From assembly GCF_014203045.1 (NCBI RefSeq), contig NZ_JACHIF010000010.1, positions 62,001 to 126,000 on the forward strand: 64,000 bases of DNA. Reading direction: 5' to 3'. A program made the translations under genes and the position numbers. Shown in pieces: positions 25,774 to 34,900 of this stretch (the first letter of the stretch is position 1; each line of letters opens with the position of its first letter). The notes beneath the pieces were generated by a model. It had not been told where the DNA came from. It was given only the letters and a program-made list of their open reading frames with translations, and made no database searches. This DNA comes from Prosthecobacter dejongeii (GTDB lineage Bacteria; Verrucomicrobiota; Verrucomicrobiia; Verrucomicrobiales; Verrucomicrobiaceae).

Positions 25774-26964
25774 TTACGCCGCCTTGCCCACCGCCGCCAC
25801 GATCTTCTGAGCCGCATCGGTGAGACCGTCGGCACTGGTGATGGCCAGGCCACTGCTGGCCAGAGTGGCCTTGCCAGCTTCGACGTTGTTGCCTTCCAGA
25901 CGGACGACGAGAGGGATATTCAGGCTAACTTCCTGGGCTGCGGCGATGATGCCGTTGGCGATGATGTCGCAGTCCATGATGCCACCAAAGATGTTCACCA
26001 GGATGCCCTTCACATTTGGGTCGCCCAGGATGATTTTGAAGGCTGCGGTCACCTGCTCTTTCGTGGCACCACCGCCCACGTCGAGGAAGTTGGCAGGCTC
26101 ACCCCCGTGCAGCTTGATGATGTCCATCGTGCTCATGGCCAGACCAGCACCATTGACGAGACAGGCGATGTTACCATCCAGACCGATGTAGCTCAGGCCG
26201 AACTCACTGGCAGCGACTTCACGTGGGTCTTCTTCAGTCGTGTCACGCATGGCGACGACGTCCTTCTGACGATAGAGAGCATTGTCGTCGAAGTTGAACT
26301 TCGCATCCAGAGCCACGACCTGACCATCGGTGGTGATGGCCAGCGGGTTCACTTCCACCAGGGAGCAGTCGCTTTTCAGGTAAAGATTCCAAAGTGCTGT
26401 GATGAGCTTCACCGTCTGGTTGGCCTGAGGACCTTTGAGGCCCAAAGAGGCAGCGATCTTACGGGCTTGGTAGCTCTGCAGACCGAGAGTCGGGTGGACG
26501 AATTCTTTGAGAATCTTCTCCGGGGTCTTCTCCGCCACTTCTTCGATGTTCATGCCGCCTTCCGTGCTGGCGATGAGGGCGTGACTGCTGCTCTGGCGAT
26601 CAAACAGAATAGCGAAGTAATGCTCCTTGGCGATATCCACAGACTTGGCGATGAGCACCTTGCTCACCAGCTTGCCTTCCGGCCCTGTCTGGTGGGTGAC
26701 GAGGGTCTGGCCCAGCATTTTGCCAGCGATGTCCTGCGCTTCAGCCGCTGTGTTGATCACATGCACGCCGCCTTTGAAACCGTTTTTAAAGGTGCCTTTG
26801 CCGCGGCCACCCGCATGGACTTGAGCCTTCACCACGAGGCCAGCGCCACCCAGTTCTTCGGCAATCTTGCCAGCTTCTTCAGCCGTGGAGGCAACTTTGC
26901 CAGGAGGTGTGGCGACACCGAATTTCTCAAACAGTTCTTTGGCCTGGTATTCGTGGATGTTCAT
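25774..26964 (-). CDS. sucC: Succinyl-CoA synthetase (ADP/GDP-forming) beta subunit
   Basis: A 396-residue beta subunit of the TCA-cycle enzyme converting succinyl-CoA to succinate with nucleotide phosphorylation. The N-terminus [17 protein letters not shown] starts the ATP-grasp domain; [25 protein letters not shown] and [20 protein letters not shown] are diagnostic. The start was moved nine codons in from the longest frame to the canonical MNIHEYQ. The alpha subunit gene sucD, usually next, is not on either side here; a terminator follows directly. Confidence 0.97.
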   Translation of the reverse strand: MNIHEYQAKELFEKFGVATPPGKVASTAEEAGKIAEELGGAGLVVKAQVHAGGRGKGTFKNGFKGGVHVINTAAEAQDIAGKMLGQTLVTHQTGPEGKLVSKVLIAKSVDIAKEHYFAILFDRQSSSHALIASTEGGMNIEEVAEKTPEKILKEFVHPTLGLQSYQARKIAASLGLKGPQANQTVKLITALWNLYLKSDCSLVEVNPLAITTDGQVVALDAKFNFDDNALYRQKDVVAMRDTTEEDPREVAASEFGLSYIGLDGNIACLVNGAGLAMSTMDIIKLHGGEPANFLDVGGGATKEQVTAAFKIILGDPNVKGILVNIFGGIMDCDIIANGIIAAAQEVSLNIPLVVRLEGNNVEAGKATLASSGLAITSADGLTDAAQKIVAAVGKAA

Positions 26965-27186
26965 GGAGCGGAAATGGGGGAAGGTCTGCACGTCCCGGCG
27001 CTGGGACGGTCGAGCATAGGAGGCAGAGGGCAGAGGTCAAGGAGAGGACCGTCAAAAGTCTCGCCTTTCCGTCATTCCTTTGCTCGACACAGCTCTGATC
27101 AGCTTAGTTGGGCAGGCTAGGGCTCTTTTTTCAGGTCGTCTCGCCACCAGGATCTGCCTTTGCGCTTTGGGCTCGGCCCTTTCTTT

Positions 27187-28011
27187 TCAGGAAGGGATCT
27201 TCACCACACCAACGGTCGTGTTATCCTGACGATCATAATTGATCCGACGAATGGCGAAGATGATGGCATCGGCGATCTTATCCGCCGTGGTGTTTTGACC
27301 AAAGTGAAGCAACTCCTCCAGAGCCTTTGAAGTAAGCGTGAAAATGCCGTCGCTAGCCGCGATGACGATGTCATCCGGAAGCAGCTTGATCGGATCCGCC
27401 GCGAAATCAATCAGCGCCATCTGTACCCCCATGACCGCGCTCTGCAAGGTGTGGCGATCTGGGTGGTGGGCAGCTTCCTCCACCGTCATCGTCCCAGCGC
27501 GCACGCGTTCCTCGAGGAGAGGCGTCAGCGAATGGTCGGCATTCAGTCGTGTGAGCAACCCGCGACGGTAAAGAAACAACGGCGAATCCCCCACACTGAT
27601 CCATTGTACCTCCCGATGACTGACCAATACAGAGAGCATGGTGGTACCCATGGGAGGGGCCACCGATGGCATACGATCGGTGATGTATCCCAGCGTTTCA
27701 TTGGCCGTATCCAGAGCCGTGCGTAGGCGCCAGCTAGCGTCACCCGGCTGCTCATGAAAGGCGCGGACAAACGCATTCACCGCGAGATAACTGGCCACAC
27801 TGCCGCCCGCATGGGCACCCAGGCCATCCCCCACCACCAGCAGCAGCTTTTGCAGAGGCTCCTCGGTCATTTCAGCCGCATCGGCGAAGGCATAATAATC
27901 CTCCTGATTATCGCGACGCCCCTTGTATTGACGAGCGGCAAAGTCCTGCTCCTGCACAAAGGCTGGGGCAGTCGGTGGCGTGAAAACAGGCAGTGGAACA
28001 GGTGCGGTCAC
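27187..28011 (-). CDS. PP2C-type serine/threonine protein phosphatase
   Basis: A 274-residue soluble phosphatase of the PPM/PP2C family. Metal-binding signatures are GRRDNQEDYYAF, VVGDGLGAHAGGSVAS (in place of the common DGMGGH), IAASDGIFTLT and the closing DRQDNTTVGVV. A substrate kinase is not in view. Its start codon overlaps the galM stop (ATGA), so the two are translationally coupled, an unusual partnership. The 222 bases between this gene and sucC hold no gene; only the sucC promoter region is expected there. Confidence 0.88.
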   Translation of the reverse strand: MTAPVPLPVFTPPTAPAFVQEQDFAARQYKGRRDNQEDYYAFADAAEMTEEPLQKLLLVVGDGLGAHAGGSVASYLAVNAFVRAFHEQPGDASWRLRTALDTANETLGYITDRMPSVAPPMGTTMLSVLVSHREVQWISVGDSPLFLYRRGLLTRLNADHSLTPLLEERVRAGTMTVEEAAHHPDRHTLQSAVMGVQMALIDFAADPIKLLPDDIVIAASDGIFTLTSKALEELLHFGQNTTADKIADAIIFAIRRINYDRQDNTTVGVVKIPS

Positions 28012-29114
28012 TCGGCGTAAAACTTGAAGATCGTGGTGTGCAGGTAAGGCTCTCCCGGGCGCACGGTCGCGCTGGGGAACTGCGGCTTATTGGGGCTATC
28101 GGGGTACTTCTGAGTCTCCAGGCAGAAGCCATGGCGGGCCTCATACACATGCCCAACTTTTCCCTTCACACCTTTGAGATGATTCCCGGTGTAAAGCTGC
28201 ACCGCAGGGTCAGTGGTATGCACCTCCATCACACGGCCACTTTGGGGGTCTTTGGCACGCGCGGCCAGCTTCAGCCCGGGGCCGGGGAGCACGTAGTTGT
28301 GATCGTATCCCTTACCCTGTACCAGGGGTTTAAAATGGGCCGAAATGCGCTCCCCGATGAGATGAGGAGAGGTGAAATCCAGCGGTGTGTCCAGCAGGCT
28401 CACAATCTCCCCGGTCGGAATCAGGGCATCATCCGTCGCCGTGTAAGTCTCGGCCGGAATGCTGAGTTCGTGCCCCAAAACATCGCCACTGCCTTCCCCC
28501 GCGAGGTTAAAGTAACTGTGGTTCGTCAGGTTCACCACCGTGGGTTTATCTGTCGTGGCACGGTAATCAATCTTTAGCGCCCGGTCTCCAGTGAGGCTGT
28601 AGGTCACCGTACAGTCCAATTTACCAGGGAAACCCTCTTCACCATCGGCGCTGGTGTAGGCCAGTTCCACTGCGGTTTGCCCTTCCAGCACCCGGGCTTT
28701 CCAGACCTTTTTATCAAAGGCATCTTTACCGCCATGAATGTGATTTTTCCCAGAGTTCGCCGTCACCTCATATTGCACCCCATCAATCTGAAAGGAGGCC
28801 CCACCGATGCGGTTGGCATAACGGCCCGTGATGCAGCCAAAGTGCGGGTGCTTCCCCAGGTAGGGTTCCAAACTTTCAAAACCCAAAACCACATCCGCAA
28901 TGGTGCCTTTCTTGTCGGGGACCTTCACAGAGACCAGGATGCCACCGTAGTTCGTGACCTGCACCTCAAGCCCTGCGGCATCGCGGAGGGTGAAAAGTTG
29001 CACCTCCTCCCCAGCCACCGTTTGTCCCCAGGGGGTGGAAACAACTTCGGCAGTAAGAGGCAGGGGCGACGTCATAAGAGCAGAAACAGCAGCGAACAGG
29101 GCGCAGCGAAACAT
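28008..29114 (-). CDS. galM: Exported aldose 1-epimerase
   Basis: About 368 residues. A signal peptide (MFRCALFAAVSALM ...) precedes a mutarotase domain that interconverts alpha and beta anomers of aldohexoses. Active-site residues are visible in NSGKNHIHGGKDAF, VVNLTNHSYFNLAGEG, GYDHNYVL, and the catalytic Glu in GFCLETQKYPDSPN. Export implies action in the periplasm on incoming sugars. The start at 29114 was chosen because the signal peptide begins there; the longest frame adds 22 unlikely residues. The stop overlaps the PP2C start. Confidence 0.92.
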   Translation of the reverse strand: MFRCALFAAVSALMTSPLPLTAEVVSTPWGQTVAGEEVQLFTLRDAAGLEVQVTNYGGILVSVKVPDKKGTIADVVLGFESLEPYLGKHPHFGCITGRYANRIGGASFQIDGVQYEVTANSGKNHIHGGKDAFDKKVWKARVLEGQTAVELAYTSADGEEGFPGKLDCTVTYSLTGDRALKIDYRATTDKPTVVNLTNHSYFNLAGEGSGDVLGHELSIPAETYTATDDALIPTGEIVSLLDTPLDFTSPHLIGERISAHFKPLVQGKGYDHNYVLPGPGLKLAARAKDPQSGRVMEVHTTDPAVQLYTGNHLKGVKGKVGHVYEARHGFCLETQKYPDSPNKPQFPSATVRPGEPYLHTTIFKFYAE

Positions 29115-29215
29115 GAAGGTAGGTGGGTTACAGCCTACCAGTGTGGCCTCTCCCACGGTCGGGCGCAAGACTCGATTCACGCCCCACTCCTTCCGCTAAC
29201 TCTCTGAGCGTCAAA

Positions 29216-29932
29216 CTATCGCAAGCGGCGGCGCAGCAGTAAAACCAGGCCCGACATACCGATCAGCATGGCACCACCCGGTTCAGGAATCGGCGCACAA
29301 TCTCCCGTCAACGTCACATTATCCAAATAAAGAGCCCCACCAGAGCCACCCCAGGCATACAGCTCGACGTTGAAAGTCTCCCCACTGTATTCCGTCCCGA
29401 AGGGCAAGGGGGCGCTCCCCTGGGCAAAATCAAAGTCCAGCGCCGTCCACCCCGTGGCCGCAGCGAGGCTAACCGGGCCCGAATTCCGCTGCTGGATAAC
29501 GCCAGCGGAATCAGCCCAGAAGATGGAGGCCATGATCGTATCTGGAGACGACAAATAGGGCCGCTTCACATCTACCGAAAGTCCGCTCAGCGTTCCCAGA
29601 CTCGTCGCACCTGCCTGAACTTCGAAAGCCAAGGTCTTTGGCCACTGCCATAGCCCACTGCGATTGAGATATTCTGAAGCATCCGAAGGATTTCGATCCC
29701 AGCCCGAATACGTTCTGAAAGCACTGCCGTCAGGCCCACCCGCCGTGCGCAGACCTTCCGTCAGGCAACAGGCGTCCAGATCGGTCACATCAATGCAAGG
29801 TGAAATGCAGCTTGCTTCATTCGCTGACGTCACACTGGCCAAATGATTGAAGTCAAATCGCCCTAGGACAGCCCCCTGCGCGGTTGTCGCGAGCAAAGCC
29901 ATAGCACTCAAGGTGGCGAATAAATTTTTCAT
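29216..29932 (-). CDS. PEP-CTERM sorting-domain exported protein
   Basis: A 238-residue protein with an N-terminal signal peptide (MKNLFATLSAMALLATTAQG) and a C-terminal PEP-CTERM tripartite tail: Pro-Glu-Pro in CAPIPEPGGAML, a hydrophobic helix, and an Arg cluster (RRRLR). Such proteins are anchored or processed by exosortase, typically together with exopolysaccharide. The middle (about 25-205) resembles a beta-sandwich, carbohydrate-binding-like domain and includes paired cysteines (CISPCIDVTDLDACC). Function unknown. It is divergent from the DUF1460 gene with a 212-base AT-rich gap. Confidence 0.85.
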   Translation of the reverse strand: MKNLFATLSAMALLATTAQGAVLGRFDFNHLASVTSANEASCISPCIDVTDLDACCLTEGLRTAGGPDGSAFRTYSGWDRNPSDASEYLNRSGLWQWPKTLAFEVQAGATSLGTLSGLSVDVKRPYLSSPDTIMASIFWADSAGVIQQRNSGPVSLAAATGWTALDFDFAQGSAPLPFGTEYSGETFNVELYAWGGSGGALYLDNVTLTGDCAPIPEPGGAMLIGMSGLVLLLRRRLR

Positions 29933-30038
29933 GATTGGCAAGGGGTAATTACACAACTGACACTCAAACATGATCCCTTTATCACATTTGATAGATCATT
30001 GTGAAAATCATAGCCGCCGTATCTCAACCATCAATATC

Positions 30039-30062
30039 AAAAATGGAAATTTTACCATTTTT
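30039..30062. promoter_or_regulatory. Hairpin in the divergent gap before the DUF1460 gene
   Basis: AAAAATGG (30039-30046) pairs with CCATTTTT (30055-30062) around an 8-base AT-rich loop, inside the 212-base region shared by two divergent genes. A hairpin with a T-run in a leader suggests attenuation or a bidirectional block rather than ordinary termination. A second imperfect repeat with ATGATC/GATCAT arms lies near 29970-29998. Confidence 0.35.
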
Positions 30063-30144
30063 GTATTTCATTTATGCTAATTATTACAAAGAGTTAGCCG
30101 CATCCTTCTTTGCATCGTCTCAGGCCGTCACGTATCCTTTGGTG

Positions 30145-31029
30145 ATGAATCGCCGGGCTCTTTTCCACCTCCTCGCCGCTGCTACGCTGCCCTCTTTCCT
30201 TCGGGCGGCTGAACACTTGCCGCAGAGCCTCACCTTCATTGGGGAAGACAAATTTGATCGCATTGTGGCCCAAGCCCTTCAGGAAAACTGGCGTGCCTTA
30301 CCCATCGGAGCTCGGATCACCCACGCCGCACTTGCCATGGCAGGCACTCCGTATGTCGGCTTCACCCTGGAGATCCACGACCATATCGAATCTCCTTCAG
30401 CGAATTTCGACGGCCAGGACTGCTGGACCTTCTTCGAGATCGCCCTGGGCCTTGCCCGCATGCTAGCCATTCGCCAAGATCACTACTCACCCGCAGATCT
30501 CCTGCGCCAGATCGAGATCACCCGCTACCGACACGGCACATGCCAAGGCGGCTACCTAGACCGAATCCATTACCTGGATGAATGGTTTCAGGATAATCAA
30601 AAACGTGGACACGTGCGCAACATCACCGCCAGCCTCGGCAAAACCGTCCCCCTCGAAGGCCGTCGCATTGATGAAATGACCGTTCTGTGGAAAAGCTATC
30701 GCTACCTGAAAAACAATCCTCACCTCCGTTCTGGCATGGCCCAGATCGAGACTGAACTCCAGACCCGTCCCTTCCGCTACCTGCCCAAGGACCAAGTCAA
30801 CCGCATCGAGCCCCAACTTCAGAGTGGTGACATCGTCGGCATCGTCACCCATAAACCTCACGTTTATTGCAGTCACGTCGGACTCATCGTCCGCACGGAA
30901 GACGGTGTATCTCATTTCATGCACGCTTCCCAGACGCATAAGCGAGTGCTGGTGGATAAAGCACTGCATGCCTATTTGGCCGACTTCAAAAGCCACGCCG
31001 GAATCGTGGTGGCGCGCCCGCTGGAATGA
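30145..31029 (+). CDS. DUF1460 (NlpC/P60-like amidase) exported protein
   Basis: A 294-residue protein with an N-terminal signal region (MNRRALFHLLAAATLPSFL). The DUF1460 fold belongs to the NlpC/P60 cysteine-peptidase clan and includes N-acetylmuramoyl-L-alanine amidase-like enzymes. The likely catalytic Cys is in FDGQDCWTFFEIALG and the His in VYCSHVGLIVR, with GTCQGGYLDRIHYLDEW between them. It probably acts on peptidoglycan fragments in the periplasm. The start at 30145 removes an AT-rich, non-protein-like extension. The next gene follows after 15 bases. Confidence 0.82.
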   Translation: MNRRALFHLLAAATLPSFLRAAEHLPQSLTFIGEDKFDRIVAQALQENWRALPIGARITHAALAMAGTPYVGFTLEIHDHIESPSANFDGQDCWTFFEIALGLARMLAIRQDHYSPADLLRQIEITRYRHGTCQGGYLDRIHYLDEWFQDNQKRGHVRNITASLGKTVPLEGRRIDEMTVLWKSYRYLKNNPHLRSGMAQIETELQTRPFRYLPKDQVNRIEPQLQSGDIVGIVTHKPHVYCSHVGLIVRTEDGVSHFMHASQTHKRVLVDKALHAYLADFKSHAGIVVARPLE

Positions 31030-31044
31030 TGCCACACTCTTTTT

Positions 31045-31710
31045 ATGTTGCTCGCCGAGATTGATCCCATCCAGGTCGTCATCATCGTCATCGCAATGGG
31101 GGCTGGCTTCGTGCAGTGGCTATGGGGTCTTTTCAAACAAGGTCAAGAAGAGGCCGAGCGCCGCAAGGCCGACCTTCCCAGCCCCGAAGAACGCGCAGCT
31201 CGTGAACAGGCCTGGAGGCGTCAAGTCGAACAAAAGGGTCAGCCCTCACGCCCCGCCCCCAAAACACCACCGCTGAATCCCTGGGATACCGTGCGGGATG
31301 TCTTTGAACAGATCAAAGAAGAAGCGCGCAAAGACCAAAGCCCAGCCGCGCCACCACCGCTACCTCACCGTCCGAGTTCCCCCCCGCCACCCGCCGCCAG
31401 GCCGCGCTCCTACACCGTGCGGGCAGAGTTGCACCCCACTCCCGTCCCACCACCCACTCCTGCCGCCCCCTTCCCCACAGCCCCAGCTTCCGCCAGTTCT
31501 GCCAGCACCCCACCCATCTTTTTTGCCCAGCCCCCAGCTCCCGCTAAACTCTTTCCCACCCCAGATCAGACGCTCCATCGCTCCCGCCCAGAACTCCAGG
31601 GCCTACGCCAACTCCTACAAACCCCCGCCACCCTTCGCCAGGCGGTTTTACTCCGAGAAATACTTGGGCCACCAAAAGCCTTGCAATCCGCGGAAGACGC
31701 GCCATTCTAA
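31045..31710 (+). CDS. Proline-rich membrane-anchored hypothetical protein
   Basis: A 221-residue protein with one N-terminal hydrophobic helix (IQVVIIVIAMGAGFVQWLW), a charged segment rich in Glu/Arg/Lys (about 30-95), a long proline/alanine tract (about 100-185), and a C-terminal conserved-looking motif LRQLLQTPATLRQAVLLREILGPP. The last element occurs in membrane-anchored Verrucomicrobia proteins of unknown function. No catalytic motif. Likely cotranscribed with the DUF1460 gene. It is the last core gene before the tRNA. Confidence 0.7.
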   Translation: MLLAEIDPIQVVIIVIAMGAGFVQWLWGLFKQGQEEAERRKADLPSPEERAAREQAWRRQVEQKGQPSRPAPKTPPLNPWDTVRDVFEQIKEEARKDQSPAAPPPLPHRPSSPPPPAARPRSYTVRAELHPTPVPPPTPAAPFPTAPASASSASTPPIFFAQPPAPAKLFPTPDQTLHRSRPELQGLRQLLQTPATLRQAVLLREILGPPKALQSAEDAPF

Positions 31711-31734
31711 CAGTCCGTTCGCAAGAACTTACAT

Positions 31735-31818
31735 GCCGGTGTGGTGAAATGGTAGACGCGCTAGACTCAAAATCTTGTTCTTAACAGAGTGTCGGTTCGA
31801 GTCCGACCACCGGCACCA
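31735..31818 (+). tRNA. tRNA-Leu (anticodon CAA)
   Basis: An 84-base gene with encoded CCA. The acceptor stem is GCCGGTG (31735-31741) / CACCGGC (31808-31814), followed by discriminator A and CCA. The D-arm has GGTAGACGC, the anticodon loop CTCAAAA gives CAA, a class-II long variable arm follows, and the T-arm contains GGTTCGAGTCC. It is the boundary between core genes and the repair/defence region. Confidence 0.95.
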
Positions 31819-31882
31819 CCCCTTGAAAATCAAGAGGTTACCCCAAAAGGGGTTCTCCGTTCTCCCCGCCCCTTGGGAAATC

Positions 31883-31904
31883 TGATGGCAGTTTGATGGC
31901 AGTT
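31883..31904 (+). repeat. Tandem 11-base repeat just past the tRNA gene
   Basis: TGATGGCAGTT occurs twice back to back (31883-31893, 31894-31904) in the 156-base gap after the tRNA. It may be residue of an integration site. No matching copy or integrase gene was found within the window. Confidence 0.5.
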
Positions 31905-31974
31905 TTTGAATTCTGTTCTTGGACGTTCTCCAATGTTCACGGATGTCAGAATCAAGGTTTAGGTCTCGGAAACC

Positions 31975-34900
31975 TCAGCTCTTTCTCACCCTCGGCTTCT
32001 GGACCCGTAGCACCTCAAGTGTGTAACCAGCGCCGTTGTCAAAAGGCTGTACCTCCCCTGTCACTTCGACGACTGGGTATCTCACGGTGGCTAGCCCATG
32101 GTAGCGATAGGTCTCGGCAAAGATCTCGCATTCCACGATCCCACTTTGATCACAGATGGAGATGAATTTCATAGGCTCTCCGTTGGCCTGAATATGGGAT
32201 CGAGTCACGATGATCAGCCCGCAAACAGTCACTCTCTGCCTATGATACCGATGTAGGTCTGCGATGCGGCAATAAGTCCCCCAGCCGACTTCTGGAAATC
32301 GTTCCAAGGGATGCCCTGTGATTGTGTATCCCAGGAGCTCGAATTCATCACACAAGCGTTGCAGGCGCGACGGCTCTTCACGGAACGTCGTGCGCAATTC
32401 CTCATCCGTGCAATTCTGCAACAGCCATCCATCACCGACACTGCCATCGCGACTGGTATGCAGGCAGTGCCAAAACTGTTCTGTCCTTGGCATACCAAAT
32501 CCGTCCAAAGCCCCCACTCGAATAAGGCTCAGTGTTTCAGCAGGCTCGGGACGAACACGCTCACAAAAATCGCGAACCCCCAAGAATGCAGATCTCAGTT
32601 TTTCAGCTCTCCAACGCTCCAGCAGTGATTCACTAAGACCCTTGATGGAACGCATTGGCACTCGAATAGCTCGGCCTAGGTTCCGCGCTGGCGTTCCGCT
32701 TTCCACGGTCATTAATTCAACGTCAAACGAGTCCGTAGAGACGTTCACGTCAGGCGATAAAAAACCGATCCCCAACCGCCGACACTCCAAGGTGTAAACC
32801 AGAGGTGAATAAAACCCTTTCCCATTGGAGAGCACCGCAGCCATGAACTCCGCAGGGTGGTAACACTTGAGATAGGCACCTAGGTACGCCTCAACCCCGT
32901 AGGCCGTGCTGTGTGCCCGGCAAAAGGCATATCCTTGGAACCCACTCACCAACTGCCAGACCTTTTCAATGATTTCATCGTGGTGCCTCTTTGCTTTGGC
33001 TGCCGCAACAAACTCCACCTTCAGCTCTGCCACTTTCCTCATGTCCAGTTTGACCAAGGCTCGGCGCAACATGTCAGCTCGTCCAGGTGCCAGACCCGCA
33101 AAGGCTTCACAGATTTGTAGAATATGCTCTTCGTAGGCCACAACGCCAAAGGTTGAGCGAAGCACTCCGCTCAAGCTTTCATGGGTGTAATCCACAGGCT
33201 CCAATCCTTGAGCACGCCGTGCAAACTGGCTCTTTTTCAATCCATTGGCCGCGCCAGGTCTGATCACTGAGACAATGGCAATAAGCCGATCAATGTCCCT
33301 TACCGCAGCCATGCACGCTAAGCTTGTCATGGCAGGGCTTTCGATGTGGTGCACGCCTCTAGCATTACCTGAGGCGATCATCTCCCACACCGCTTCATCA
33401 GACCAAGCTTCCACACTCCCAGGACGTGGCGGGGATTCAGAGCCTCCCAAGCCGCCAATTTCCAAAGATTTTAAATCAACCGAGACTCCTTGTCGGCCTA
33501 AAGCTGTCTGAGCATCACGTAGAACAGCGAGTCCGCCTTGGGCGAGAATATCGAGTTTAATGAGCCCGACCGCCTCGACTGCATCCATGTCAAAATGAGT
33601 CGTTGGCCAGCCTTTTGCACTGGTAAAAACCGGAGTCAGAGTGCGGATGGGATCACGAGACAAGACCACGCCGCAGGGATGCATTTTGGCGTAACGTGGA
33701 AATCCGTCCAGCATGCCAGACATCAGCAAAGCCGTTCTGAGCGGCTCTTCTTTCCACTCCTCAAGATCACACTCACGCGAGACTGCTAACGCATCAGCCG
33801 CATGCTTGGCATCCGTCCAGGGCATGTGCTGGGTGAGTCGGCGAATCTCGTTTTCTGCGACTCCTAAAACCTTGGCAATATCGCCGAAAGCCGACCGCGC
33901 TTGAAAGGTATTAAAACCACCCACGATGGCAGCGTGCTCTGGCCCGTAGTGAGACAACAGGAGTTCCACCACGTCGTCTTTACGGTCATGCGCAAAATCA
34001 ATGTCGATGTCCGGCAGCTTTTGCAGCGCCATGCGGTCGCGATTAAGGAATCTCCGAAAATAGAGCTCAAAGCGGATGGGGCAGACATTGCTGATTTTCA
34101 GGCAATAACAAACCAGGGAATCGGCTGCGCTTCCTCGTGTGATCCAGTCAATACCCACAGCCTGACAGCGCTGCAATAGATCCCACACCATCAAAAAATA
34201 TTCCTCGTAACCGACTTCAGAAATGATCTCGAGTTCCTCATTCAACTGGGCCTCATATTGCCCCGCTTTCACTCCATACCTTGAGCGCAAACCCTCATGG
34301 GCCAAACGACGTAACATTATCGCTGGAGCACTGCCATCTTGAGGCTCATACTGCGGAAATCGCAGGGTCTTAAAGTCGAACGAAAAATTGCACTGCTCCC
34401 CCAGCTCATGCGCGGCTTGCAACGCCTCAGATGAATAGCAACCTGCCCAGTGAGTGGAATCATGAAACGCGAAGTCACCTCTGCGTTTTTTGGGATGACT
34501 CTCATGCAGGAGCGTGAGGGTCTTCATGCTCTGCAAAATGTCGAAGAACACTTTATCCTGCGGAGATCCATACCGAATCTCGGGCAAAGCTATTTCACTG
34601 CTATTAGCGGGCATGATGATCAGGCCTTCGTGGTGATCGTCGAGTTGCTCAGACGTCACACCAGCGTCTTCACCGAAGGACAAGAGACGGCAGAGATTCT
34701 GATATCCTCGGGTGCTTTGCACGTAAGCTAAGAGACGCTTTTTCCCGTGGTTGAGTTCCGCACCCACCACAGGCTTAATGCCGGCGGCTGATGCGGCCTG
34801 GAAAAACGGAATCGCAGCGTGCAGGTTGGGATCTGTGATCGCCACCATGGGCACTTCATGAGCTACCGCTTTCTCAATGATGGCGGGGATGGTGAGTGCC

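Noticed and set aside
26107-27120. Long plus-strand open frame opposite sucC
   Set aside because: Antisense shadow of a certain gene in GC-rich DNA; sequence has no recognisable fold.
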